From assembly GCF_000230735.2 (NCBI RefSeq), contig NC_019962.1:744001-808000 (forward strand): 64,000 nucleotides of DNA. Reading direction: 5' to 3'. This DNA is from Natrinema pellirubrum DSM 15624. GTDB lineage: Archaea; Halobacteriota; Halobacteria; Halobacteriales; Natrialbaceae. Both the position numbers and the translations under genes were made by a program. The notes beneath the pieces are model-generated. The model was not told where the DNA came from. It ran no database searches and was given only the letters and a program-made list of their open reading frames with translations. This document shows, one piece after another, positions 26,457 through 35,665 of the stretch (the stretch's first letter is position 1; each line of letters starts with the position of its first letter).

Positions 26457-27431
26457 TCACTCGCTCGAATCCGGCCGCAACACGGCGTTTTCGATCTCGC
26501 CGCCGGATGCGAGGGCCTCGAGGTTGCCGGCGACGATGTCGGCCAGCCGGTCCCAGTGTTTAGGCGTGTGACCGCCGGTGTGGGGCGTAATGAGACAGTT
26601 CTCGAGGTCCCACAGCGGGTGGTCGGCCGGCAGCGGCTCGGGGTCGGTGACGTCCAGTGCCGCCCCGCGGATCCCCTCGGACTGTAGCGCCGAAAGCAAC
26701 GCGTCGGTGTCGACGATGCCACCGCGGGCCGCGTTGACGATCACGGCGTTCGGGGGCAGCGTCGCCAGTTCCGCCTCGCCGACGAGCCCGCGGGTCAGGT
26801 CGTTGAGCGGGCACGCCAGCACGACGTAGTCGCTCCGCGAGAAGGCCTCGTGGACGTCGTCCTCGTCGAACCCGAGTACCTCGTCGGTCGGCCCGCCCTT
26901 CTCCGGGGTGTAGCGGATCCCGATCGTCTCGACCTCGAACCCCTCGAGGCGTTGGACGACCGCCTGTCCGATCGAGCCCAGCCCGACGACCGTGACGGTG
27001 CTGTCCGTGAACTCGTGGGACTGGAAATGTCGCCACTCGCCGTTTTCCTTGCGCCGCCACCCCTCGTGGAGCCGGCGGGCGAATACGAGCATGTTCCCGA
27101 TCGTCTGCTCGGCGATCCCGGGGGCGTGGATGCCGCCGGCGTTCGTCACGGTCACGCCGCGGTCGGCCAGCGCATCCATCGGCACGTGATCGGTGCCGGC
27201 GAAGGTACACGCGAACAGCTCGAGCCGGTCGGCCCGCTCGAGGAGCGCCTCGTCGATCGAGATCCCGGTCACGACTCGGGCCTGCGGGATCAGTTCATGT
27301 TCTTCTTTCGGCGTGCGTGCGAGCGCGACGGTGTGATCCGGCAGTCGCTCGCGCAGTCGCTCGGCGTACGATTCCATCGACAGCCCTTCCGTTCCCTCGC
27401 GGAGAACGACGACGTCCGGCTCCGGACTCAT
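26457..27431 (-). CDS. D-2-hydroxyacid dehydrogenase
   Basis: This NAD(P)-dependent reductase/oxidase of 2-oxo and D-2-hydroxy acids has 324 residues. The Rossmann motif VVGLGSIGQAVVQRL, the substrate arginine in NAARGGIVD, the DPEPLPADHPLW segment and the catalytic histidine in ITPHTGGHTPKHW are all present. It lacks an ACT or other regulatory domain, unlike phosphoglycerate dehydrogenase. Its start faces the M20 amidohydrolase gene across a 98-bp divergent promoter region, so shared regulation is possible. It could reduce a 2-oxo acid made by the dehydratase or transaminases nearby. Confidence 0.9.
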   Translation of the reverse strand: MSPEPDVVVLREGTEGLSMESYAERLRERLPDHTVALARTPKEEHELIPQARVVTGISIDEALLERADRLELFACTFAGTDHVPMDALADRGVTVTNAGGIHAPGIAEQTIGNMLVFARRLHEGWRRKENGEWRHFQSHEFTDSTVTVVGLGSIGQAVVQRLEGFEVETIGIRYTPEKGGPTDEVLGFDEDDVHEAFSRSDYVVLACPLNDLTRGLVGEAELATLPPNAVIVNAARGGIVDTDALLSALQSEGIRGAALDVTDPEPLPADHPLWDLENCLITPHTGGHTPKHWDRLADIVAGNLEALASGGEIENAVLRPDSSE

Positions 27432-27529
27432 TGTCCGACGATCGTCATCGACTCCCTTATCCTTTTTGTGTAGTCGTCGTAAACACTCACTGTGTATAAT
27501 TAAGTCCCTGGGGCGCGTCAGCCTCTCGC
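27432..27529. promoter_or_regulatory. Divergent promoter region, hydroxyacid dehydrogenase / M20 amidohydrolase
   Basis: The 98-bp gap is AT-rich in the middle. CACTGTGTATAATTAAG (about 27489-27505) provides a TATA-like element for the rightward operon 25 bases before its ATG. Its CTGTGTAT matches part of the sequence just before the aminotransferase start at 20982. Confidence 0.45.
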
Positions 27530-28870
27530 ATGACCGAGCCGATCCAGGACCGACTCGTGACGGTTCGTCGCAGCTTCCACCGCCACCCCGAGCCCGCGTG
27601 GCGCGAGTTCCTCACCACGGCCCGCCTCGTCGAGGAGATCAGGGGTATCGGCGTCGACGAACTGGCCGTCGGCCCCGACGCCTACGACCCCGCCGACCGA
27701 ATGGCCGTCCCCGACGCCGACCTCGAGCCGTGGGTCGAGCGCGCCCGCGAGCGCGGCGCGGACGAGGCCCTCTTAGAGCGCATGACCGGCGGCAATACGG
27801 GGGCCGTCGCGGTCCTCGAGCGCGGCGAGGGACCGGCGATCGGGCTGCGCGTCGACATCGACGGGCTGTTCATCGAGGAATCGACCGACCCGGATCACGA
27901 CCCCGTCGACGAGGGCTTTCGCTCGGAGATCGAGGGCACGATGCACGCCTGCGGCCACGACGCCCACATGACCTGGGGGCTGGCCGTCCTCGAGGCCATC
28001 GCCGAGAGCGACTTTGCCGGCCGACTGGTGGTCTTCTTCCAACCGGCCGAGGAGACCGGCGGCGGCGGCTGTCCGATGGCCAAAAGCGAGTTCGCCGACG
28101 ACCTGGACTACCTGCTCGCGGTCCACGTCGGACTCGACCACCCCACGGGCGAGGTGATCGCCGGGATCGAGAAGCCGCTGGCGATGTGTCACGTCGACGT
28201 GACGATCGAGGGGACCTCCGCGCACGCGGGCAAGGCCCCGAACGAGGGGGCAAACGCCATGCACGCCATGGGTGCCGGGATCGTCAACGCCTACGGGATC
28301 CCCCGCCACAGCGACGGGATGACGCGGGTGAACGTCGGCAAGGCCGAGGCCGGCACCGCGAGTAACGTCATCGCCGAACGCGCCCACATGGAAGCCGAGG
28401 CCCGCGGCGAGACCACCGAGTTGATGGAGTACATGAAACGCCGCCTCGAGCGGACGATGCGGTCCGCGGCGAAGATGCACGGCTGCCGGGCCGACGTCGA
28501 GGTCGTCAGCGAGTCGCCCCGGGCCGACAGCGACCCCGAACTGCAGGCGCTGGTGAGCGAGGTCGCCGGCGGCATTGCGGGCGTCGACCACGTGGTGCCG
28601 GCCGCCGACTTCGGCGCGAGCGAGGACGCGACCTTCCTGATGGAACGAGTTCAGGAAGACGGTGGGCTGGCGACGTACATGATCGTCGGCACCGACCATC
28701 CCACCAGCCACCACACGCCGACCTTCGACGTCGACGAGCGGAGCCTCCAGCACGGCGTCGACGTGCTGGTCGGGACGATTCGGGAACTCGAGGCCCGCCA
28801 TCCGGTCCCACAGGTCGACGCGGGGGACGCGACGCCGGCCGACGATGCGAGCGCGGAGGCCGGTGAATGA
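27530..28870 (+). CDS. M20-family amidohydrolase, paralog 2
   Basis: This has 446 residues and is a close paralog of the protein at 14631. Zinc and catalytic motifs are LRVDIDGLFIEE, MHACGHDAHMTW, FFQPAEETGGGGC, SAHAGKAPNEGAN and TSHHTPTFD. The C-terminal ~20 residues are an acidic extension. The last four bases (ATGA) overlap the start of the threonine dehydratase gene, so the two are translationally coupled. Coupling a deacylase to a dehydratase suggests that the amidohydrolase frees a hydroxy- or amino-acid that the PLP enzyme then deaminates, for example in hydroxyectoine breakdown (EutB-like step); this is inference. Confidence 0.9.
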   Translation: MTEPIQDRLVTVRRSFHRHPEPAWREFLTTARLVEEIRGIGVDELAVGPDAYDPADRMAVPDADLEPWVERARERGADEALLERMTGGNTGAVAVLERGEGPAIGLRVDIDGLFIEESTDPDHDPVDEGFRSEIEGTMHACGHDAHMTWGLAVLEAIAESDFAGRLVVFFQPAEETGGGGCPMAKSEFADDLDYLLAVHVGLDHPTGEVIAGIEKPLAMCHVDVTIEGTSAHAGKAPNEGANAMHAMGAGIVNAYGIPRHSDGMTRVNVGKAEAGTASNVIAERAHMEAEARGETTELMEYMKRRLERTMRSAAKMHGCRADVEVVSESPRADSDPELQALVSEVAGGIAGVDHVVPAADFGASEDATFLMERVQEDGGLATYMIVGTDHPTSHHTPTFDVDERSLQHGVDVLVGTIRELEARHPVPQVDAGDATPADDASAEAGE

Positions 28871-30126
28871 ACGGGGGCGACGCGGCAAGCGGGGCGGACG
28901 ACCCCCCGGTCACGCTCGCGGACGTCGAAGCCGCCCGCGAGCGCATCGGCGACGTCGTCCATCGGACGCCGCTTGACACCTCCCGGACATTCGCCGAGAT
29001 GAGCGGGGCGGCGTCGGTCGGACTCAAACTCGAGACCGTCCAGCGGACCGGCTCGTTCAAGATCCGCGGGGCGTACAACCGGATGGCACAGCTCTCGGCC
29101 GCGGAACGCGAGGCGGGGGTCATCACCGCGAGCGCGGGTAATCATGCCCAGGGCGTGGCGCTGGCGGGCGACCTGCTCGGGATCGAGACGACGATCGTCG
29201 TCCCCGAGATCACCCCCGCCGCGAAGATCGAGGCCACCCGCGGCTACGGAGCGGAGGTCGTCGTCGAGGGCGACATCTACGAACGCTCCTACGAGTACGC
29301 CCTCGAGCGGGCCGGTGAGACGGGCGCGACGTTCGTCCACCCCTTCGACGACGAGGCCGTCGTCGCCGGACAGGGGACGATCGGCCTCGAGTTGCGCGAG
29401 CAGTTCCCCGAGATCGACACCGTCCTCGTGTCGATCGGCGGGGGCGGGCTCATCGGGGGCATCGGCACGGTACTGAAGGCCACCGACCCCGAGACGCGGG
29501 TGATCGGCGTCCAGCCCGAGGGGGCTGCCCACGCCAAGCCCTCGCTCGAGGCCGGCGAGATCCGCCGGCTCGAGACGGTCGACACCGTCGCGGAGGGGAT
29601 CGCCGACGCGCGCATGCTCGAGACGACCTTCGAGATCGCCCGCGAGGTCGTCGACGACGTGATCAGCGTGAGCGACCGGGAGATCGCCGCCGCCGTGACC
29701 CTGCTCGCCGAACGGGCCAAGACCGTCGCCGAGGCCGCCGGGGCCACACCGCTTGCCGCCGCGCTCTCGGACGATCTCGACCTCGAGGGCGACCGCGTTG
29801 CGATCGTCGTCTCGGGTGGCAACGTCGATCTCACCGACCACGCCGAACTGACTCGGACCGGCCTCCACGAACTCGGGCGCTACGCCGAGGCCAGACTCGC
29901 GCTCGCGGGCTGGCCGACGGCGGTCGGCGACGTGGTCGAGACGGTCGAATCCGAAGGGGCCGAACTCGACGTCCTCGAGCGCGCCCGCCGGACCGCCGTC
30001 GACGAGCCCAACCGGACGCCCGTGACGATCGGCCTCGCGGGCAGCGGCCCCGACCACCTCGCGGGCGTCCTCGAGGAACTGGCGGCGCTCGAGGGCGTCT
30101 CGGTCGTCGAGCGCTCGCTCGAGTGA
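28867..30126 (+). CDS. Threonine/serine dehydratase with C-terminal ACT-like domain
   Basis: This fold-type II PLP enzyme deaminates threonine or serine to 2-oxo acids. It has 419 residues. The PLP lysine is in RTGSFKIRGAY (K65). Other features are TASAGNHAQGVALA (substrate loop), SIGGGGLIGGIG (phosphate loop) and SGGNVDL. The last ~75 residues resemble the single ACT-like domain of catabolic IlvA-type enzymes. Translational overlap with the M20 gene is unlike a biosynthetic ilvA. Bacterial hydroxyectoine clusters contain a related dehydratase, EutB, so a role there is possible, but general threonine deamination is equally compatible with the sequence. Confidence 0.9.
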   Translation: MNGGDAASGADDPPVTLADVEAARERIGDVVHRTPLDTSRTFAEMSGAASVGLKLETVQRTGSFKIRGAYNRMAQLSAAEREAGVITASAGNHAQGVALAGDLLGIETTIVVPEITPAAKIEATRGYGAEVVVEGDIYERSYEYALERAGETGATFVHPFDDEAVVAGQGTIGLELREQFPEIDTVLVSIGGGGLIGGIGTVLKATDPETRVIGVQPEGAAHAKPSLEAGEIRRLETVDTVAEGIADARMLETTFEIAREVVDDVISVSDREIAAAVTLLAERAKTVAEAAGATPLAAALSDDLDLEGDRVAIVVSGGNVDLTDHAELTRTGLHELGRYAEARLALAGWPTAVGDVVETVESEGAELDVLERARRTAVDEPNRTPVTIGLAGSGPDHLAGVLEELAALEGVSVVERSLE

Positions 30127-30179
30127 CGGCGCTGGAGGGCTTCGAGCGAACGGCGGCGAAACCGAGCGTTCGCGGCCGC

Positions 30180-31139
30180 TTACTCCAGTTCCGCCCGCAT
30201 GTCCGCGACGGCCGCCTCGTAGGCCTCGTGGGCGCGATCGAGGTCGATGGGATCGGAGATCATGCTGAAGAACCCGTGGATCATGTCGTCGTAGTTGTGG
30301 TACTCGACGGGGACGCCCGCGTCCTCGAGTCGGTCGGCATAGTTCGCACCGACGTCGCGAAGCGGGTCGAAGCCGGCGGTGAGGACCGTCGCGGGCGGTA
30401 GCCCCGAGAGGTCGGCCGCGAACAGGGGGAAAGCGTAGATATTCCCCATATCGATCTCGGTCTCGAAGTAGTGGCCCCGGAACCACTCCATGTCCGCTTC
30501 GGTGAGGAAATAGCCCTCTTTGTTCTCCTCGTAGGCTTCGGTCGCGGGCGCGTCGCCGACGCTGGGGTAGATCAGCAGCTGATAGGCAATGTCGGGGCCG
30601 CCCTGATCCCGGACGAGCAGCGACAGTCCCGCCGCGAGGCCGCCGCCGGCGCTGTCGCCGCCCACGATGACCCTGTCCGGATCAGCACGGAGTTCGTCGG
30701 CTTTCTCGGCGACCCACTCGAGGGCGGCGTAACAGTCTTGGAGTCCTTCGGGGAAGGGGTGGTCCGGTGCGAGCCCGTAGTCGACGCTAACGACGGGGTA
30801 CCCGGTGTCGTCGGCCAGTTTCCTGCAGACGCCGTCGTGAGTGTCGACGCTTCCGACGACCCACCCACCCCCGTGGAAGTACAGGAGCAGCGGCCGGTCC
30901 TCGCCCTGGGTGCCGGGGTCGTAGCTCCGGACGACGAGGTCGCCGTGTGGCCCGTCGATCGTGTGATCTTCGACGGACTCGAGTTCGATATCGGGCTCGT
31001 CAGTGACGCGCATCTCCTCGAAGTTCCGGCGGGCCTCCTCGGGCGAGATCTCGCTGAACTCGGGGGTGTCCAGCGACTCGTAGAGTTCGAGGAACGCCTG
31101 CACGTCCGGATGCGGCTCGTCGGCTCTGGATGATGTCAT
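30180..31139 (-). CDS. Alpha/beta hydrolase, hormone-sensitive-lipase-type esterase
   Basis: This has 319 residues from the ATG at 31139. The HSL/bHSL family signatures are complete: the oxyanion motif YFHGGGWVVGS, the nucleophile elbow GGDSAGGGLA, the acid in AGFDPLRDVG and the histidine in DDMIHGFFSM. There is no signal peptide, so it is cytoplasmic. Family members hydrolyse short-chain carboxyl esters, and the natural substrate is unknown. It stands alone between the dehydratase and pyrE. Confidence 0.92.
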   Translation of the reverse strand: MTSSRADEPHPDVQAFLELYESLDTPEFSEISPEEARRNFEEMRVTDEPDIELESVEDHTIDGPHGDLVVRSYDPGTQGEDRPLLLYFHGGGWVVGSVDTHDGVCRKLADDTGYPVVSVDYGLAPDHPFPEGLQDCYAALEWVAEKADELRADPDRVIVGGDSAGGGLAAGLSLLVRDQGGPDIAYQLLIYPSVGDAPATEAYEENKEGYFLTEADMEWFRGHYFETEIDMGNIYAFPLFAADLSGLPPATVLTAGFDPLRDVGANYADRLEDAGVPVEYHNYDDMIHGFFSMISDPIDLDRAHEAYEAAVADMRAELE

Positions 31140-31291
31140 TATAGGGCACACTTCCCTCGGAGAACAAAAACCTACCTGCAGCGGCAGCCGGGAACCCGCT
31201 GCTGCCCGGCGATCGCGGGGATTGACCTCGCTCGAGCGTCCGCCGACTGCGTTCCACACCGCTTATTTCGGTCCGGCGCGCCCTCTCGAGC

Positions 31292-31816
31292 ATGACGAAC
31301 CAGGACCTCATCGACGCCCTGCGGGCGGCCGACGCCGTGCAGTTCGGCGAGTTCGAACTCTCCCACGGCGGCACCAGCGAGTACTACGTCGACAAGTACC
31401 TCTTCGAGACCGAGCCGGACTGTCTCGAGGCCATCAGCGAGGCCTTCGCCGAGCGACTCGCACCCGACGACAAACTCGGCGGCGTCGCCCTCGGCGGCGT
31501 CCCCCTCGCCGCGGCGACCAGCGTCGCGGCCGGCGTCCCCTACGTCATCGCGCGCAAGCAGCGCAAAGAGTACGGGACGGCCAACCTCGTCGAGGGCCGC
31601 CTCGAGGACGGCGAGGAGGTTGTCGTCGTCGAGGACATCGTGACGACGGGGACGAGCCTCGTGGAAGCCGTCGAGGCGCTGCGGGAGGCGGGCGCGACCG
31701 TCGAGCGCGCGCTGGTCGTCGTCGACCGAGAGGAGGGCGGCCGCGAGAACGTCGAAGACGCCGGGGTCGAGATGGAGGCGCTGGTGACCGCGAGCGACCT
31801 GCTCGACTCGCAGTGA
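31292..31816 (+). CDS. pyrE: Orotate phosphoribosyltransferase
   Basis: This transfers orotate to PRPP to form OMP in pyrimidine synthesis. It has 174 residues, the usual archaeal length. The PRPP-binding motif [21 protein letters not shown] is intact, and [16 protein letters not shown] is the N-terminal orotate region. The promoter is the AT-rich CGCTTATTTCGG about 30 bases upstream. Confidence 0.93.
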   Translation: MTNQDLIDALRAADAVQFGEFELSHGGTSEYYVDKYLFETEPDCLEAISEAFAERLAPDDKLGGVALGGVPLAAATSVAAGVPYVIARKQRKEYGTANLVEGRLEDGEEVVVVEDIVTTGTSLVEAVEALREAGATVERALVVVDREEGGRENVEDAGVEMEALVTASDLLDSQ

Positions 31817-31835
31817 ACTCGTCAGGGATCGACAG

Positions 31836-32477
31836 CTACTGCCCGTAGGACTCGAACTGCTCGAGGACCGTCTCGAGTTGCGCGTCCGAAAGCGTGGTCG
31901 GCTCGAGGCCGGCCGCGCGGGTCTGGAGGTACAACCGGGCGAGGCTCTCGACGTGATGCGTGTTTTCGAGCGCGGTCTCTATGTCCGACGCCGTGACGAC
32001 GAGGCCGTGGTTTTCGACGAGCGTCGCGGTCGCCTCGGCCTCGTCCATCGCCTGGACGATGTTCGCTGCGAGTTCGTCGGTCCCGTAGGGCGCGTACTCG
32101 GCGACGGGGACGCGCTTGCCGACGGCGACGATCATGTAGTGGATCGGCGGCAGCAGCTCGCGAGCGACGGCCAGCGTCGTCGCCCACGGCGAGTGGGTGT
32201 GGACGATCGCGCCGACGTCCTCGCGGCGGTAGATCGCGGCGTGCATCGGCACCTCGCTGCTCGGGGCCATCGCGCCGTTGCGCTGTTCGCCGTCGGTCGC
32301 GACGACCGGGACGTCCTCGACGCCGAAACCATCGTAGGGGACGCCGGTTGGCGTGATCGCGAAGGCGTCGCCGCGCTCGCTGTCACGAACGCTCAAATTG
32401 CCCGTTCGCCCGGGCGTCAGCCCCGCGAGTTCCGGTGCGGACTCGACCACCGCCTGGCGTTCGGACTCGAGGATCAT
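31836..32477 (-). CDS. Class II aldolase/adducin-family protein
   Basis: This has 213 residues. Zinc-ligand and catalytic regions of the L-fuculose-phosphate aldolase/MtnB fold are visible: [18 protein letters not shown] (E and H), [11 protein letters not shown] (two histidines) and [14 protein letters not shown]. The start overlaps the end of the HAD phosphatase gene by four bases (ATGA), so they form one unit. Candidate activities are a sugar-phosphate aldolase, such as the 5-deoxyribulose-1-phosphate aldolase of deoxyadenosine salvage, or a methylthioribulose-phosphate dehydratase; the sequence alone does not decide. Confidence 0.88.
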   Translation of the reverse strand: MILESERQAVVESAPELAGLTPGRTGNLSVRDSERGDAFAITPTGVPYDGFGVEDVPVVATDGEQRNGAMAPSSEVPMHAAIYRREDVGAIVHTHSPWATTLAVARELLPPIHYMIVAVGKRVPVAEYAPYGTDELAANIVQAMDEAEATATLVENHGLVVTASDIETALENTHHVESLARLYLQTRAAGLEPTTLSDAQLETVLEQFESYGQ

Positions 32478-33184
32478 AGCACCACCTCCGGCAGGGCCGC
32501 GACCGAATCGATCCGATGGTCCGGTTCTCGGTCGCCCTCGAGCGGCCCGTCGGGGTCGTCACCGTCGGCGCTGAACAGCACCGTCTCGAGGCCGACCGCG
32601 TTGGCCCCGACGATATCGGCCTCGACGTTGTCGCCCACCATCACCGCCTCGGACGGGCGACGATCGAGGCGCGACAGCGCCAGCGTGAACATGACCGAGC
32701 CGGGTTTCTCGCGGCCCGTCTCCTCGGAGGTCACCAGCAGGTCGAGATCGTCACCGAGCCCCACCGCCTCGAGTTTCTCGAGCTGGGTTCGCGCCGTGAA
32801 GTTCGTGACGACCCCGACATCGATCCCTCGGTCTCGCAACGATTCGAGGGTCGCCTCGACGTCCGGCAAGAGTTCCATCGCATCGATATACGCCCTCCAG
32901 TAGGCCTCGCCGAGCGCGAGCGCCTCGGTCGGCTTCGGTCGGCCGGTGTGGCGCTCGAGCGCGCGTTTGAAGTAGAGGTACCGATCGTGAGATGCCGCCG
33001 TGCCGGGCACTTCGCGCTTTATCGCCCGCCGGCCCGTCTGATAGAACGCCTCGAACCCCCCGCGATCGAACTCGTAGCCCAGTTCCCGCGCGGCCGCTCG
33101 AGCGGCGTCTTTCCCCGCCCGATTGCACGGCGCGTAGGGATAGAGCGTGTTGTCGAAGTCGAAAAGGACGGCCTTGGCGCGCAT
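32474..33184 (-). CDS. HAD-superfamily (class IA) hydrolase
   Basis: This phosphatase-type HAD protein has 236 residues. Motif I is [10 protein letters not shown] (nucleophile and acid aspartates), motif II is VVTNFTA, motif III is a lysine in [10 protein letters not shown], and motif IV is [13 protein letters not shown]. The cap domain lies between residues 18 and 95. Coupled translation with the class II aldolase implies that they act on the same sugar-phosphate route. Confidence 0.9.
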   Translation of the reverse strand: MRAKAVLFDFDNTLYPYAPCNRAGKDAARAAARELGYEFDRGGFEAFYQTGRRAIKREVPGTAASHDRYLYFKRALERHTGRPKPTEALALGEAYWRAYIDAMELLPDVEATLESLRDRGIDVGVVTNFTARTQLEKLEAVGLGDDLDLLVTSEETGREKPGSVMFTLALSRLDRRPSEAVMVGDNVEADIVGANAVGLETVLFSADGDDPDGPLEGDREPDHRIDSVAALPEVVL

Positions 33185-33552
33185 ATCCCATCGTCAATGG
33201 GAAGGGAAAAACGAGTACCGGTTCCCGTGGGTCTATAGTAGTGCCCGGCCAGTCGCGAGCGCAATGTGAGGTTCGTTGACCGCCACGGAACCTGCATCTC
33301 CGCCCGATTCGGTTCCGGATCCGAACGGCCACATCGCACACCATCACAACGCTTTTACCCCACTCGAGACTACGCGTAGCCACGATGGTAGGTGTCCGTT
33401 TTACACGCCGGGCTCATGCCCGCTTCTAACTCACACCTACCGTTTGTTGTGTCGGCCCTGAACGACCAGCAGACGGTGGGACTGGCTCGCCCGTCGACGG
33501 ACACGCCACCGGCGTTTTCCACGCAGTTACAACACCCACACCAGCTACACCC
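33185..33552 (+). promoter_or_regulatory. thrS promoter and structured 5' leader
   Basis: The TATA-like GCTTTTACC (33351-33359) predicts transcription starting near 33383, leaving a leader of about 170 bases, long for a haloarchaeon. The leader begins with a two-tier hairpin. GGTAGGTGT (33387-33395) pairs with ACACCTACC (33433-33441) and encloses CGGGC-TCAT-GCCCG (33409-33422). GTGT (33392-33395) could instead pair with ACAC (33403-33406), so two alternative folds exist. I see no gene in this 368-bp interval. Confidence 0.55.
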
Positions 33553-35505
33553 ATGTCAGAATCAGATTCCCAGTCACAGGAACGGATAACGGTCGTACTG
33601 CCCGACGGCTCCGAACTCGAGGTCGACGCCGACGCCACCGTCGAGGATTGTGCGTACGAGATCGGCCCCGGCCTCGGCAGCGACACCGTCGCCGGCAAAC
33701 TCGACGGCGACCTCGTCGCCAAGGAGGAACCGGCCTACGACGGTGCCGAACTCGAGATCATCACGGACGGGAGCGAGGAGTACCTCGAGGTCATGCGCCA
33801 CTCCGCGGCCCACTGTCTCGCGCAGGCGGTCGAGCGCCTGTACGACGAGGACACGGTCAAACTCGCGATCGGCCCGCCGACGGACGAGGGCTTCTACTAC
33901 GACTTCGACGACCTCGACGTCGACGAGGAGGACCTCGCCGGCCTCGAGGCCGAGATCGAGGCGATCATCGACGAGGACTACGACATCGAGCGCGAGGTCG
34001 TCTCGATCGACGAGGCCGAGCAGCGCCTCGCGGGCGAGCCCTACAAGCTCGAGTTGCTCTCCGAGTTCGCCGACGAGAACGACACCGTCACGTTCTACAA
34101 ACAGGGCGAGTGGGAGGACCTCTGTGCCGGCCCCCACGTCGACTCGACCGGCGAGATCGGCGTCGTCGAACTGCTCGAGATCGCCGGGGCCTACTGGCGC
34201 GGCGACGAGGACAACACCATGCAGACCCGCATCTACGGCACGGCCTTCGAGGACGAGAGCGACCTCGAGGACTTCTTAGAGCGCAAGCGCGAGGCCGAGA
34301 AGCGGGACCACCGTCGCATCGGCAACGAGATGGACCTGTTCTCGATCCAGGACGTGACCGGCCCCGGACTGCCGCTGTATCATCCCGCCGGGAAGACCGT
34401 CCTCTCGGAACTCGAGGCGTTCGTCAAGGATCTCAACGAGGACGCGGGTTACGACTACGTCGAGACGCCTCACGTCTTCAAGACGGATCTGTGGCACCGG
34501 TCGGGCCACTACGAGAACTATCAGGACGACATGTTCATCTTCGACGTCGGCGACGACGAGTTCGGCCTGAAGCCGATGAACTGTCCCGGCCACGCCGCCA
34601 TCTTCCAGGACCACTCCTGGAGCTATCGGGACCTGCCGATCCGCTACGCCGAGAACGGCAAGGTCTATCGAAAAGAGCAGCGCGGCGAACTCTCGGGGCT
34701 CTCGCGGGTCTGGGCCTTCACCATCGACGACGGCCACCTGTTCATCCGGCCCGACCAGATCAGACAGGAGGTCGAGGAGATCATGGACATGATCACGGAC
34801 GTCCTCGAGACGTTCGACCTCGACTACGAGATGGCGCTTGCGACCCGTCCCGAGAAGTCCGTCGGCAGCGACGAGATCTGGGACCGCGCCGAGGAGCAAC
34901 TCGAGAACGTCCTCGAGAACCGCGCCCACGACTACGAGATCGAGGAGGGCGACGGCGCGTTCTACGGGCCGAAGATCGACTTCGCGTTCGAGGACGCCAT
35001 CGGCCGCTCGTGGGACGGGCCGACGGTCCAACTGGACTTCAACATGCCCGAGCGGTTCGACCTGAACTACGTCGGCGAGGACAACGAGGAACACCGGCCG
35101 GTCATGATCCACCGCGCGCTCTACGGCAGCTACGAGCGGTTCTTCATGATGCTCATCGAGCACTACGAGGGCCGATTCCCGCTGTGGCTCGCGCCCGAAC
35201 AGGTCCGCGTGCTGCCGATCTCCGACGACAACCTCGGCTACGCCCACCGCGTGGCAAACGAGTTCGATGACTTCCGCGTCGAGGTCGACGGCCGCGACTC
35301 CACCCTCGAGCGGAAGATCCGCGCGGCCCACGACGATCGGGTTCCGTACCAGATCATCGTTGGCGACAACGAGGAAGAAGACGGCAACATCTCGGTCCGC
35401 GACCGTTTCGAGGACCAGGAGTACGACGTCGAGATCGAGGAGTTCCGCGACCATCTCGAGGCCGAGCGCGACGAGCAGCGGACGGAACCGGACTTCCTGC
35501 AGTAA
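33553..35505 (+). CDS. thrS: Threonyl-tRNA synthetase
   Basis: This class II synthetase has 650 residues, close to bacterial-type ThrRS length. It has an N-terminal TGS domain (about 10-75), the editing domain with [15 protein letters not shown] (HxxxH) and [13 protein letters not shown], the catalytic core with motif 2 [15 protein letters not shown], the zinc cysteine in [12 protein letters not shown], motif 3 [12 protein letters not shown] and the C-terminal anticodon-binding domain. It has bacterial-like architecture, including the TGS and AlaX-type editing domains. Expression may be controlled through the folded leader upstream. Confidence 0.96.
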   Translation: MSESDSQSQERITVVLPDGSELEVDADATVEDCAYEIGPGLGSDTVAGKLDGDLVAKEEPAYDGAELEIITDGSEEYLEVMRHSAAHCLAQAVERLYDEDTVKLAIGPPTDEGFYYDFDDLDVDEEDLAGLEAEIEAIIDEDYDIEREVVSIDEAEQRLAGEPYKLELLSEFADENDTVTFYKQGEWEDLCAGPHVDSTGEIGVVELLEIAGAYWRGDEDNTMQTRIYGTAFEDESDLEDFLERKREAEKRDHRRIGNEMDLFSIQDVTGPGLPLYHPAGKTVLSELEAFVKDLNEDAGYDYVETPHVFKTDLWHRSGHYENYQDDMFIFDVGDDEFGLKPMNCPGHAAIFQDHSWSYRDLPIRYAENGKVYRKEQRGELSGLSRVWAFTIDDGHLFIRPDQIRQEVEEIMDMITDVLETFDLDYEMALATRPEKSVGSDEIWDRAEEQLENVLENRAHDYEIEEGDGAFYGPKIDFAFEDAIGRSWDGPTVQLDFNMPERFDLNYVGEDNEEHRPVMIHRALYGSYERFFMMLIEHYEGRFPLWLAPEQVRVLPISDDNLGYAHRVANEFDDFRVEVDGRDSTLERKIRAAHDDRVPYQIIVGDNEEEDGNISVRDRFEDQEYDVEIEEFRDHLEAERDEQRTEPDFLQ

Positions 35506-35665
35506 CGGCCTCGACGACCGCATCGACGCGGATCGGTTCACTTTCTCCCACCGATTGACGGCCGACGTCTATCCGCCACAGGCTCGGGATGACTCCACGT
35601 TCGTGCCTGTTTCTCGATTCGGAGCCGATCGTAATACCCATAGTTACGGAATCATGCATATCTGT

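Noticed and set aside
33648-35270. 540-codon frame overlapping thrS
   Set aside because: It is a shadow of thrS in another frame, with no signature or acidic composition.
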